A DNA stretch of 64,000 nucleotides from Cephalotus follicularis (taxonomy: Eukaryota > Streptophyta > Magnoliopsida > Oxalidales > Cephalotaceae). Shown piece by piece: positions 35,049 through 47,325 of the stretch; the first letter of the stretch is position 1; every line of letters starts with the position of its first letter. Where the stretch lies: the NCBI GenBank assembly GCA_001972305.1, contig BDDD01000568.1:146433-210432 (forward strand). The letters are read 5' to 3'. Both the position numbers and the translations under genes were made by a program. The notes beneath the pieces are model-generated. The model had not been told where the DNA came from, made no database searches, and was given only the letters and a program-made list of their open reading frames with translations.

Positions 35049-35252
35049 GCGTCAATGCCATGCATTGACGTCGACGCCTAGTAACACTGAAACTCCCTTA
35101 AGGCTTCTTGCCTTAAGGCGTTGACGCCATGCGAGGACGTTAACGTCCATTGCTGCGGTATGGAAGGGAGTTAGGCGTTAACGCGACTAAGTGAGAGCTT
35201 GTTAACGCCAAAACATGGAGTCAACACATCGACGCCCAGCATTGACGTTGAT
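35049..35252. repeat. GCGTCGACGC / GCGTTAACGC word cluster 1
   Basis: Cores such as GTCAAT (35051), GTCGAC (35070), GTTGAC (35120), GTTAAC (35139, 35177, 35201), GTCAAC (35220) and GTTGAT (35247) are embedded in GCG..GC flanks. GGACGTTAACGTCC at 35135-35148 is a perfect 14-bp palindrome. Spacing is less regular than elsewhere, with gaps near 19, 24, 38 and 50. Confidence 0.8.
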
Positions 35253-35780
35253 GCCTAAAGTGTCGGCAGAATACGTTAAAAGGAGAACAGAAGACATGTG
35301 AGGGACAAAAGTACGAGATTTTGCACTTCCCCATGCTCTGCACTGACGAAAATTAAGGAGAGAAGTTATTGATGGAGGTCTTGTCACCTGCCATGAAGAA
35401 GGAGAGGGAAGAGTGACTCCATTAAAGCTCCTCTCCTCTTCTCCGAACCTCACACCAGTGAAAGAGAGAGTGAGTGAGAGAGTTGCTGTTCTGCCACTTT
35501 AAGCCGGAAAAGAAGCTTGAGGACCAAATCTTGGAACCTGGGCGTGGCGTATTAAATCAGATCTTGAAGCTTGGAGAAGTTGAGGATCGGAATAAAGCTT
35601 AAAGAAAAGGGCTTTCGATTCCTAACTTGGAATCAGAGGTAGGTAGTAGGGTTGTTTATGAAAATATGGCATGTATATTGTGTTATGGTGATTGTGAGTG
35701 CTTGCATGTTGATTCCAAGTGTTAAATTCGTGCTCGATTGAATTGATTGTTAACTGATTGTCCTTCTGCGTTTGATTCAC

Positions 35781-36173
35781 GCCGACACCTAAATGAATGA
35801 CGTTAACGCCTTAACTGGAATAGGCGGTGTTTTGTACAGATAGGTTGGTTTTTGTCAACGCCTATGTGGTTGACGTTAACGCCATAGCTGTAATTAGTTG
35901 ATGTTTCGTACGGTTAGGATAATTTACATTGACGCCTAAGTACACGTTGATGCGTAAAACCTACTAGATTTTCCAGGACATCAACGCTTAAAAGGACGAC
36001 GTTGACACCTAAGGTTCCTACCTTACACGTTGACGCCAATATCGAATGTTGACGCGTAAGGTCCTTCCTTAATGCGTTAACGCCCAATTTGGGTATTGGC
36101 GCATGAATGACGTTAACGCCTAAGATACACGTTGATGCATAAGCTAACGTTGACGCCTAAGTTACACGTCGAC
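35781..36173. repeat. GCGTTAACGC / GTTGACGCC word cluster 2
   Basis: Cores at 35781, 35802, 35854, 35875, 35928, 35946, 35980, 36001, 36029, 36048, 36076, 36112, 36131, 36149 and 36168. The commonest gaps are 18-21, then 28 and 52-53. Most words are followed by CCTAAG or CTTAA. The 3' LTR has the corresponding cluster at about 45514-45893. Confidence 0.8.
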
Positions 36174-36397
36174 ACCAATAGTGACTGTTTTACATTATGA
36201 ACATATGTTTGCTTGCTTTTATGTGGTTTGATTCCTAGAACCACCAATGATTGTATTGATTGAGTGATGGCATATTATTGAAAGTGATATATTGTTAGAG
36301 ATATTACATATATATCAAGTGATTTCAAGTGATTTATTTATTGATGCTATATGCATAATCAAAGGTTTTCTATTACTATTTTCAAAGAAAACCAAGT

Positions 36398-38970
36398 GTA
36401 TTTATAAAGCCCGAGAGTTTCATATGTTGTAATTTCACAATGTAAATGTGGTTTTATTGTGGAATTAATGAAAAGATGGATTTTTCCGAATTTGATGATG
36501 TTTTCCAAACTCTAGTAATGTTGATTTTTGGAGAAAGAATGCTAAAGAAATGTTAAGAGTGTAAGTTTAAATCAAAACGGCATAGTTTTGAGACTAAAGC
36601 GCCGATGCCTAGAGTGGAGCATCGACGCCTAAGTGATCAAAATGGGAGCTTAATTCAAACATATAAGCGACGATGCCTGCATGTAACCGTCAACACTTTG
36701 TGGCATGTTCTGCTTAATATAAACAGCAGAAAGACGTGGCGCACGAAGGTATGTTCAAGCCACTCTTCAGGCGCCTCACATACATTTCAAGACGTGTTAA
36801 CCATACAACAAGGCTTCAGGCATGCACCAAAATGTGTCCATAGCCTTTGACATGCAAATGGTTAGTCTCACCTCCACCTTCAATGACAGATTGTTAAGAA
36901 GAAAGAAACAAAACCTGGGAAAGGGGGAAGATGGGAAAAGGAGCCTGGGAGGTGCATGCAACGAACCAGAGAAAGGTGAGAGGTGTGTTACAAGCATAAA
37001 ACACCTCCCACTTTGTCCTCCTTCTTGCTGAAACATTTGAGAAAGGGGAAAAGACAGAGAGAGAGACTGCCATTGTTAAGCAAAGGAAGCTTGGAGCTTG
37101 CACACCAACTGCTGGGACGAACCAGGGAACTTTTAAGCCGTACCTGGGAGCTCAAAGTGACTGGTTGGATACTAAAAGAGGTGGACTTTCGGCTTCTAAC
37201 TTGAGGTCAGAGGTAGGGGAAGCCATAATTGTATTTTGTGTTCAATATTTCGTGTTTGTTCAGTGATGTTCATGCATGAATTTCATAGCTTGATGATCCG
37301 TTTTTAGTCACTGAAATGATGCTACCTTGTACTAGATGTGTCATATGATATTGCACGTCGATCATCTGAAATGTATACATGTAGGATTGCATGTTACTAT
37401 GGTGAAATTGTTACTGTTTGGTCATGTTGAGAGGAAGAAGACGACTGCTGCATGAAACCGTCGACGCCTTTGGTAACCGTCGATGCTTCATTCTGTGAAC
37501 TGCGTTTTATATGTTGAACGCGTTAAAATGTCGACGTCTGTGAGAGGAGATATCGACGCTCAGACACTGAAAGCGCTGACGCTATGGGACTGAACGTCGA
37601 CGCTTAAGGGACATAAGCGTCGACGCCTAAGGAATAAACGCCGACGCTTTAGAGTTCTGTTTGGACAGTTTTTACGGTTTTGATACCCGACGATCCCGTT
37701 TCCGCTTAGGATGCATTAGAGCATTTTTATGCATTGCTTATGCACTCTTCACTGCCTGTTCTCGACTGTCTACAAATTGACTATGATTTCTAAGTATCGT
37801 TACTTTAGAAATGCTTATATAAGTTGAAACTACTATGTTGAACACGAAAAAATAAGATGAACGTTATTATATTTTCGAACATACAGGGAAAGCAATTTCC
37901 TCTTACTGAAACTATTTAAAAGTTTTTCTACTATTGAATATGTATATTTCAAATGTTTATGACCTTCGAAAACATTTTGAAATGAATTGCCTGTTGTCGA
38001 TCTAAACGATCACTACTGTACTGTTTACTGCACTGTTTACTATTTGATTCACTGCTTGCTCTGTGAATTTATTATGATTGTGCTTGAGCCACTAGTTGCA
38101 TGGCGGAGGCTACCAGCGCCGGCTAGTGGTAGGGTTGACCTAGGGGCCAGGAGTTGGTTGGGTGACTCACTGTACTGTACTGTTGCCTCGCTTGGTTGCC
38201 TGGAGTAGGGACCGAAGTGGGAGTGAACGTGGGGCCAAGAGTTGGCGGCGTTACACATACTGCCTGACTGTTGTGGTCCTTTATGGACATACTTTACTTC
38301 CTGTTGGTCCTTTTCGGACATTACTGTGACTGTGGATGTAACCCTGGCCGGGTTACTACTGTACTGTTATTGCTTACATATATTTTCTGATATATGTACC
38401 CACTGTTATTTTTACTGTACCGCCAAAATATATATATTTTTCATGTATATATATAGACTGGTATTTCCTGCACTGCATCATTTATGCATACATCACATGA
38501 CATACATTTAATGTTGATCCTGATCTACTTTTATGACTTAGTCGAGTGAGGACAAAGGCTAACCCCCTACTTTACAGATTGATGCTGTGGACCGGTTGGA
38601 CTGGCATGGACGAAGAACAAGTTGTCATGTTGTTTTGTTTTTGGTTTTACTTTTTCTCCTGTTTTGTAATAAACCGGGTTTTGTTTAAGGACTACTAATG
38701 TACCGTACTCATGGTTTGTTAATGGTGGGATTTAATTTTGTACTATGATCACGCTCCGTTTTGAGGGCTATTAATAATGACAGAATTGTTCTATGTAGCG
38801 TGCAGTATGGGATGCACGTTACGAGTTTTCAGCTTATGAATCTTATGCTTCCGCAACTGATCTCCTGTTTAAAGTTTAAATTTTTATGGTTTTTGCATGA
38901 GCTGAATTTATATGTTAATTGCTTACCGCTTTAATGTTGTCTCTTCTCGAAAATGAGGAGTGACAATATT
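36398..38970 (+). mobile_element. Solo LTR (Tekay-type) nested in the 5' LTR of the second Tekay element
   Basis: The LTR runs 36403-38965 (2563 bp) and ends GTGACA. The flanks GTATT (36398-36402) and ATATT (38966-38970) are a target duplication with one difference, and the uninterrupted 3' LTR confirms the empty-site sequence. It is homologous to the solo LTR at 14030-15210 and to the right-end LTR. Word clusters lie at 36601-36694 and 37460-37645. It also holds GGCCAGGAGTTGG (38141) and GTGAGGACAAAGGCTAACCCC (38548). It must be younger than its host element. Confidence 0.9.
37460..37645. repeat. GCGTCGACGC-type words in the nested solo LTR
   Basis: Cores at 37460, 37479, 37530, 37552, 37575, 37596, 37619 and 37640. 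Seven gaps read 19, 51, 22, 23, 21, 23 and 21. An upstream cluster has cores at 36601, 36621, 36668 and 36689. Flanks are GCG..GCTT or GCC, unlike the GAC..GTC flanks of the homologous LTR at 14030. Confidence 0.85.
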
Positions 38971-39900
38971 GTTTTGTTTCCTCAGAAAGGAAACCTAGTG
39001 AAGTGTTTCACTATTTCCTCCAAGTGAGGCACAGTCAGTGAAGTGTTTTATCGTTTCCTCAAAAGAGATTTTAAGTGTTTACCATTTTCTCAAAGAAAAC
39101 TAGTGTTATTTTACATATTATATATATGTAATTTCAGTGACTGATTGTGATTGAAGTGTTCCGATGGATTAGTGGTTGGAGTATGCCACTGACTACGGAG
39201 GTGAGCGGATGTGCCAGGAGTTGGCTCTAGCTTATTCACCAAATTTATCTGCATTACAGACAGTGAGTGTTATATTGCCCGTCAAGTGACGTCAATAAGT
39301 GTTTACCTAGTCTATCACATCGGAGTGCATGATGGTAGTCAGGTGGTGTATCGGTTGAGGTAAGAGGTAGCACTATATGACACCCACCCAGTGTAGTGAT
39401 TGATTGTACCCTTGAGCGGTATTCTGGAAAGTGATTGATTGTAGCCATTTGGCATGATTGCTTATATATATTCATTATATATATACTTAGTGTTTAATGA
39501 TATAATTGCAATGCATGATTACATTCATATGTTCATTGTCATGCATATTTTCCTGCTTAGCCAAGTGAGGACAACGGCTAACACCTACAATTACATATTG
39601 AAGTGAAGGATTGCACGTGCTGCTGAAGCTACACTTGGAGGCTTCTTATTTTAAGGTTGTTAAGCGAATAAATTGTAATAAAGTCATACTCTGTTATGTT
39701 CTAGTTACATTTTCAATATGTAATGTATAACCTGTATTGTGATTGAAAGCATGTAGTATGGGCTGCATGCAGATATTATATATAATCCAGTATTATTGAA
39801 TGCTTTGGCAAAGTTTTTAAATAATTTGATTTTAATGAATACTGGATTAACTGTTAGCCATGTGTAATAAATGGTAACTGGGAACGGGGTGTGACAAGCA

Positions 39901-39912
39901 TGGTATTAGAGC
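39901..39912 (+). other. Primer binding site of the second Tekay element
   Basis: TGGTATTAGAGC, an initiator tRNA-Met type primer site, begins four bases after the 5' LTR end. Confidence 0.88.
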
Positions 39913-39999
39913 TTATATTAAATTATAAGCTATCGCTGGGATACAATCCTCAGTGATTAATGAATTGTTCCTGATGATTAACTCATTCCTTATAGGGAT

Positions 40000-41090
40000 A
40001 AATCGATCATCGGAGAGGTAGGCAGGGAAGGCAGAGGGTTGAAGAAGAAGGTAATGCCCCGCCAGTTCACGAAAATGTTCCATAGATGAATGATGGAGTA
40101 AATGTTTCGCCAGTGCACGATGAAAGGAGTAATTTTGATCGTATGGCTGATCTTTTTCAACAGCAGATACAGGCCAATGTGGCTAATATGGAACATTTGC
40201 GACAAATGTATGAAGCGAATCAAGGGTACCAGAATGCACCTGAAGTTAATCAAGCATGTGTATCTGGGATAGATCTGGGGAGGTTTATGAGGTAGAATCC
40301 CCCGATATTCAAAGGTGAACTTGATGCCACCATAGCAGAATAGTGGATGAGGGACATGATTAAAATCTTTACTGCTCTTGAGTTTACGGATGAGCAAAAG
40401 TTGAACTTTACAGTGTACCGTTTATGAGGAGAGGCTACCCATTGGTGGGAAATGACCGAAGCGAAGTGGGAATCTCTTGATCTTGACAGAACTTGGGACA
40501 GATTTCAGTCCGAGTTTAGTGATGTTTATGTTCCACAGATGGAGCATGATCGGAGGGAGACTGAATTGCTGGAGCTGCGTCAAGGAGACATGACGGTGGC
40601 TGAATATCAGACCAGATTCATTGAGTTGGCGAGACACACGCCTTATCTAGTGGAATGAGAGTCAAGGTAGATAAGGATATTCTTGAAGGGTATAAGGCCA
40701 AACATCAAATCTAAGCTTGTGGTACTACAACTGACTTCTTTTGTCGATGTTATAGAGAAAGCAAGGATTCTAGAGGCAGATGCAAGTGAGAGAAGGATTG
40801 AAAGGTCTTGTAATTTTCAATCGAGATCCGCTTATTCAGAAGGGCAAGGAAGTAATAATCCTGCTAGGTCATCAAAGTCTGGTAACAAGGGGCAAGGAGC
40901 TTCTCGACGGAATACTTCTTGTTCAAGGACTCCTAATCGAGGTGTCCAACAAGGTTCTGGAGTGTGTTCTTTTTGTGGTCTCTCAAACCATAATGAAAGT
41001 GTTTGTTGGAAGAGAATGGGAAAGAGTTTGGAATGTGGCTCGCAAGAGCATATGCTGAAGGATTGTCCGATAGTGAAAGAGCAGATGCAA
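40000..41090 (+). pseudogene. Gag region of the second Tekay element
   Basis: Chromovirus gag blocks are visible in the expected order: FKGELDATIAE-like, YRL..THWWEMTEAKWE, LRQGDMTVAEYQTRFIELARHTPYL and a zinc knuckle CSFCGLSNHNESVC near 40966. The sequence parallels the gag of the element at 21671 throughout. It is a broken fossil. Confidence 0.87.
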
Positions 41091-44000
41091 AGGGGTGCTG
41101 GAGCTAGTGGTAGTTGTGCTGTTGGTCCTTCGCGAAAGGATACTCGAAAAGGGATTGTGAAAGGTAGGGTCTATACCTTATCTAAGGAGTATGTGCCAGA
41201 ATCTACTTCTTTTGTGGGAGGTAACATTTTCATATATGGAGCTCGTGTCTTAATTGATCTGGGCGCTACACACTCATTTATTGCATCATGTTTTCTATGC
41301 AATTTGCATTGTATGACTGATTGTTTGCCCTATGTACTGGAGGTGAGTACTCCAGCTGGTGGTTGTTTGATGGCTGATATTGTAGTGAAGGATTGTGAGA
41401 TCATGATAGCTGGGTTTCAGTTAGTCGCTGATCTGATTGTATTGCCGATCTAGGATTTTGATATTATCTTGGGGATGGACTGGCTCTATGTTCATCAAGC
41501 TTGTGTTGACTGCTACAACAAGGAAGTGACCTTTCATCTATCGAATGGAGTTGTGTTCAAGTTCATGGGAGAGAAGATGACTTCTACTCCGATTGTTTCT
41601 TACACTCGAGCGTTGAAATATCTCGAGAAGGGATGTGAAGGTTATTTGGCGTATGTGATTGATCATACGAAAGGTACGCCTAGTCTGGAACAAGTTCTCG
41701 TTGCTTGCGATTTTCCTAACATGTTTCCAGATGATCTTGTTTCATTACCGCCGAAGAGAGATATGGAGTTTAGTATTGAGTTACTACCGGGAACTACCCC
41801 AATTTCTAAAGCTCCATATCGTATGGCTCCTGCTGAATTAAAGGAATTGAAGGTGCAGTTGCAAGACTATCTTGACAAGGGGTTTATCAGACCGAGTGTA
41901 TCACCGTGGGGAGCGCCGGTCTTGTTTGTGAAAAAGAAGGATGGGTCGATGCGGTTGTGCATTGACTATAGATTGTTGAATCAAGTGACCGTGAAGAACA
42001 AGTATCCTCTTCCACACATTGAGGAACTGTTCAATCAATTGCAAGGCTCAACTGTGTTATCTAAACTTGACTTGAGGACAGGCTATCATCAGTTGAGGAT
42101 CCGTGAAGGTGACACCGAGAAGACTTCTTTTCGTACCAGATATGGGCACTATGAATTTCTGATACTGCCATTTGGTTTGACTAATGCCCCTGCAGCTTTT
42201 ATGTGTCTGATGAACAGAGTGTATCAGTGTTACCTTGATCGGTTTGTGGTTTTCTTCTTAAACGACATTCTTATTTATTCAAAGAGTATTGAAGATCACA
42301 TGTAGCATCTACGAATTGTATTATAGACTCTACGGAAGGAAAGGTTGTTCGCCAAATTCAGTAAGTGTGAATTTTGGCTAGATCATGTGATTTTCCTTGG
42401 TCACATTGTATCGAGTAAAAGATTATCTGTAGATCCTACAAAGACTGAGACTATTATAAATTGGCTGTAGCCGAAGAATGTTACTGAAGTTCATAGCTTC
42501 TTGGGATTGGCTGGCTATTATCGAAGGTTTATTGAGGGGTTCTCAAGGGTTGCGAGTCCGCTGACTCGGTTGACTCAGAAGAAGTTGAGTTTTGTATGGG
42601 ATAATGCTTGTGAGACAAGTTTTCAAGAGTTGAAGAGTCCGTTGATTTCGGCTCCAGTGTTGACATTACCTGAAGGTAATGAGGGTTTTACTATGTATAG
42701 TGACGCTTTTGGGAAAGGCTTGGGATGTGTTCTCATGCAACGTGGTCGAGTGATTGCATATGCATCAAGGAAGCTGAAACCTTACGAGGAAAACTATCCC
42801 GTACATGATCTTGAGTTGGCTGCCATAGTGTTTGCCTTGTAAAAGTGGCGACATTATCTATATGGTGCACAATTTGAGATATTTACGTACCACAAGAGTT
42901 TGAAGTATTTGTTCTCCCAGAAGGAGCTGAACATGAGACAGCGAAGGTGGGTTGAATTTTTCAATGATTACAACTGCAATATTCAATACCACCCGGGAAA
43001 GGCTAATGTAGTTGCTGATGTGCTGAGTCGTAAGGCGATGGTTGCTGGTGCGATGGTTTCGCAGTGGAAGCTATTGGAGTATTTTCAGAGATGGAATCCG
43101 TTCATGGTTTCCAAAGGGGTTATTGTGGCTAATCTTAGAGCTCAACCAGAACTTTTGGATCGTATTTTGACTGCCCAGTATGGCGACACCGAATTGTGGC
43201 ATGTTCGGGAGAACCTAGATTTAGATTCTAAATTCTCCCTACATTCAGATGGTATACCGAGGTTCCGAGGGAGAGTATGTGTCCCGGATGATGAGGGCAT
43301 AGGGAATGAGCTACTACAACAAGCTCATAAATAAAATTATAGTGTTCATCCAGGAAGCTCTAAGATGTGGCATGACATGAAGAGGAACTACTGGTGGAGT
43401 GGTATGAAGAGAGAGATTGCCGAGTATGTGGCAAGGTGCCTGACATATCAGAGAGTGAAGGCTGAGCATCAAAAGCCTACTGGATTGTTACAGTCATTAC
43501 CAGTGGTTGAGTGGAAGTGGGAGCATGTGACCATGGATTTTGTATCGGGCCTACCGAGGTCACAGAATGGACATGAAGCAGTGTGGGTTGTTGTGGACAG
43601 ACTCACCAAGACGGCTCACTTTCTTCTGATGAACATGACATTCCATCGAGAAGTTGGCTCGATTATATATACGGGAGATAGTGAAGTTGCACGGAGTACT
43701 GGTCAGTATCGTTTGTGGCCGTGATGAAAGGTTTACTTCCAGGTTTTGGAAGAAGTTTCAAGCAGCGATTGGAGCAACTCTGAGTTTCAGTTTGCATTTC
43801 AACCCCAAACTGATGGGTAGTCAGAGCGCACTATTCCCACTCTTGAGGATATGCTCTGAGCTTGTATTGCTGACTTTGCTGGGAGTTGGGAGGATCATAT
43901 TTCACTCATTGAATTCTCTTACAACAACAGCTATAATTCTAGCATTAGAATGGCTCCTTATGAGGCCTTGTATGGAAGGATGTGTAGATCACCAATATGC

Positions 44001-44572
44001 TGGGATGAAGTGGGTGAAAGGCAAGTGTTGGGACTGGATCTTTTCCAAGAAACTACTGATAAGGTCAAAATTATCAGGAAGAGATTGATTGCTGCACAGA
44101 GCCGGCAAAAGAGCTATGCCGACAAAAGGAGAAGGAAGTTGGAGTTCGAGAACGGAGATCAATTGTTTTTGAGAATCTCGCCTTCAAAAGATATACACAA
44201 GTTTGGCATGAGAGGGAAACTGGCCCAAGGTATATTGGACCGTATGAGATATTGGACAAAGTTGGGGAAGTTGCATACCAGATAGCACTGTCGCCCAACT
44301 TATCGAATGTACACAATGTATTCCATGTTTCCATGCTACGGAAATACGTACCTGACCCCTCTCATATATTGAGCTATGACCCTGGTTTTATCAGTGATAA
44401 ACTGTCATACGAAGAAAGGCCAGTGAAGATTCTGGACATGAAGGAGAAAGTTTTAAGGAATAAGACTATTCCTATTGTGAAGGTATTGTGGCAGTTTCAC
44501 AGGGCTGAAGAAGCTACTTGGGAACGTGATGTTGATATGATAGAGACATTCCCTCACTTGTTTGGAATGTAA
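41091..44572 (+). pseudogene. Pol region of the second Tekay element, with chromodomain
   Basis: The protease block ([17 protein letters not shown], about 41245-41290) is followed by reverse transcriptase ([24 protein letters not shown] ... [23 protein letters not shown]), RNase H ([17 protein letters not shown], about 42687), integrase (MWHDMKRNYWWSGMKREIAEYV, about 43365; APYEALYGRMCRSPICWDEVGERQVLG, about 43953) and a C-terminal chromodomain ending FPHLFGM at 44572. The layout equals that of the element at 21671, so the two are close relatives. Broken. Confidence 0.9.
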
Positions 44573-44599
44573 AGCTAACTTCGGGGACGAATTTTCTGT

Positions 44600-44612
44600 A
44601 AGGAGGGGGGAA
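44600..44612 (+). other. Polypurine tract of the second Tekay element
   Basis: AAGGAGGGGGGAA lies directly before TGTAATGACC at 44613, after CGGGGACGAATTTTC. Confidence 0.88.
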
Positions 44613-47040
44613 TGTAATGACCGTAATTTAATTTCGATGTATGTTGTATAATTCATGAATAAAGTTATACATTGATCTGAGATTATTTTCTAATTGTCCT
44701 TTTAATTAGCTTATTGTTATGGAAGGATAAGCTAAGTGTTGGAAATTACAAGGAATCAGGGTGCTTGGGCGTCAACGCCATGCATTGACGTCGACGCCAC
44801 GTAACACTGAAACGCACTTAAGGCTTCATGCCTTAAGGCATTAACAACATGCGAGGACATTAACGTCCATTGTTGGTGTATGGAAGGGAGTTAGGTGTTA
44901 ACACAACTAAGTGAGAGCTTGTTAACACCAAAAAATGGAGTCAATGCGTCGATGCCCAGCATTGACGTTGACGCCTAAAGTGTCGGCAGAATACGTTAAA
45001 GGAAGGACAGAAGACACGTGAGGGACAAAAGTGCAGGATTTTGCACTTCCCCATGTCTGCACTGACAAAAATGAAGGAGAGAAGTGATTGATGGAGGTCT
45101 TTTCACCTGCCATGAGGAAGGAGAGGGAAGAGTGACTCCATTAAAGCTCCTCTCCTCTTCTCCAAAGCCTCACACCAGTGAAAGAGAGAGTGAGTGAGAG
45201 TGAGAGAGTTGTTGTTCCTCCACTTTAAGTCGGAAAAGAATCTTGAGGACCAGATCTTGGAACCTGGACGTGGAGTGTTGTATTGGATCTTGAAGCTTGG
45301 AGAAGCTGAGGATCGGACAAAAGCTTAAAGAAGTGGACTTTCGATTCCTAACTTGGAATCAGACGTAGGTAGTAGGGTTTATGACATGTTTATGACAATA
45401 TGGCATGTATATTGTGTTATGGTGATTGTGAGTGCTTGCATGTTGATTCCAAGTGTTAAATCCATGCTTGATTGAAATGATTGTTAACTGATTGTCCTTC
45501 TAAGTTAGATTCACGTCGACGTCTAAATGAATGACGTTAACGCCTTAACCGGAATAGTCGGTGTTTTGTATGGATAGGTTGATTTTTGTTAACGCCTAAG
45601 TGGTTGACAATAACGCCATAGCTGGAATTAGTTGTTGTTTCGTACGGTTAGGATGATTTACGTCGACGCCTAAGTACACGTTGATGCGTAAAACCTACCG
45701 GCTTTTCCAGGACATCAACGCCTAAAAGGAAGACGTTGACGCCTAAGGTTTCTACCTTACACGTCAACGCCAATATCGAACGTTGACGCCTAAGGTCCCT
45801 CCTTAACGTGTTAACGCCCAATTTGGATATTGACTCATGAATGACGTTAATGTCTAAGATACACATTGACGCCTATGATACACGTCGATGCCAATAGTGA
45901 CTGTTTTACATTCTGAACATATGTTTGCTTCTTTTTATGTGGTTTGATTCCTAGAACCACCAATGATTGTATTGATTGATTGATTGCATATTATTGAAAG
46001 TGATATATTGTTATAGATATAACATATCTATCAAGTGATTTATTTATTGGTGCTATATGCATAATCAAAGGTTTTCTATTACTGTTTTAACAGAAAACTA
46101 AGTGTATTGTTTTGTTTCCTTAGAAAGGAAACCTAGTGAAGTGTTTTACTGTTTCCTCCAAGTGAGGCACAGTCATTGAAGTGTTTTATCGTTTCCTCAA
46201 AAGAGATTTTAAGTGAAAGTGTTTACCGTTTTCTCAAAGAAAACTAGTGTTATTTTACATATTATATATATGTAATTTCAGTCATCAATTGTGATTGAAG
46301 TGTTATGATGGTTTAGTGGTTTGAGTATGCCACTGACTACGGAGGTGAGCGGATATGCCAGGAGTTAGCTCTAGCTTATTCACCAAATTTATCTGCATTG
46401 CAGACAGTGAGTGTTATATTGCCCACCAAGTGCCGGCAATAAGTGTTTACCTAGTCTATCACATCGGAGTGCATGGTGGTAGTCAGGTGGTGTATCGGTT
46501 GAGCTAGGAGGTAGCACTAGATGATACCCACCCAGTGTAGTGATTGATTATACCCTTGAGAGGTATTCTTGAAAGTGATTGATTGTAGCCATTTGGCATG
46601 ATTGCTTATATATATTCATTATATATATACTTAGTGTTTAATGATATAATTGCCATGCATGATTACATTCATACGTTCATTTTCATGCAAATTTTCCTGC
46701 TTAGCCAAGTGAGGACAACGGCTAACACCTACAATTACATATTGAAGTGAGGGATTGCACGTGCTGCTGAAACTACACTTGGAGGCCTCTTATTTTAAGG
46801 TTGTTAAGCGATTAAATTGTAATAAAGTCATACTCTGTTATGTTATATTTACATTTTCAATATGTAATGTATAACTTGTATTGTGATTGGGAGCATGTAG
46901 TATGGGCTGCATACGGATATTATATATAATCCAGTATTATTGAATGATTCCGCAAAGTTTTTAAATAATTGAATTTTAATGAATGCTGGATTAACTGTTA
47001 GCCATGTGTAATAAATGGTAATTGGGAACGGGGTGTGACA
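44613..47040 (+). repeat. 3' LTR of the second Tekay element
   Basis: 2428 bp, uninterrupted partner of 34893-39896. Word clusters lie at about 44770-44975 and 45514-45893. Comparison with the 5' LTR shows that many differences fall within the words (for example GCGTTAACGC against GTGTTAACAC near 44896), as expected from loss of methylated CpG. Confidence 0.92.
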
Positions 47041-47325
47041 CAAGTAAGGACTATCTAAATAGGTTTTCTATGGTGGGCCAGTTCAGTGAACATGCTCCCA
47101 GTATGCACCCCATATTAGCTTGAGGGGAAAACCCTAATTGGCAATGAGGTAGTTCACCCACTGAACCTGGGAGCAAGCATAATACGGAAAGTCTATCCGG
47201 TTCATCAATTTCCCAAAGAAAGTGAACCTATGACTTGGAACATTTTGTCAAAAGGGAGTAAGGTAGTCGTTCTCATAGGTTTCTCGGCACGACATCCAAC
47301 CCTTTGAGCGACAGGGTGCCATATT

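Larger units (their letters stand above)
34893..39896 (+). repeat. 5' LTR of the second Tekay element (with nested solo LTR)
   Basis: From TGTAATGACC to GGGGTGTGACA. After subtracting the nested insertion (2563 bp plus 5 bp) it is about 2436 bp, matching the 2428 bp of the 3' LTR. It has word clusters at 35049-35252 and 35781-36173, the block AACTTGGAATCAGAGGTAGG near 35625, GTGCCAGGAGTTGGC near 39209 and GTGAGGACAACGGCTAAC near 39566. Confidence 0.92.
34888..47045 (+). mobile_element. Second Tekay-type chromovirus, carrying a solo LTR in its 5' LTR
   Basis: The element occupies 34893-47040 and is flanked by a perfect CAAGT duplication (34888-34892, 47041-47045). Order: 5' LTR (34893-39896, including the solo LTR at 36403-38965), primer site (39901-39912), gag, pol with chromodomain, polypurine tract (44600-44612), 3' LTR (44613-47040). 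Its proteins closely resemble those of the element at 21671, and the second halves of their LTRs are homologous, but the first halves carry a different palindromic word. The LTRs differ by about 5-9% in the parts compared, so it is older than the element at 21671. It is broken, with roughly ten or more breaks. Confidence 0.93.
33966..47325 (-). repeat. Inverted LTR-like copy, split by a Tekay element; attached to copia pol
   Basis: On the minus strand the pieces 47325-47046 and 34892-33966 align with the plus-strand copies (TTGGATGTCKTGCC, ATGAGAACGACTACCTTACTCC, GACTTGAGCGGTTGC, GTGATCAGCTCTATA). They are separated only by the Tekay element at 34893-47040. The higher-coordinate end adjoins copia RNase H, so this is the remains of the 3' LTR of the minus-strand copia. 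Identity to the plus copy at 31928-33965 is about 70% in the aligned parts. The junction at 33966 places it tail-to-tail with that copy. Confidence 0.6.
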
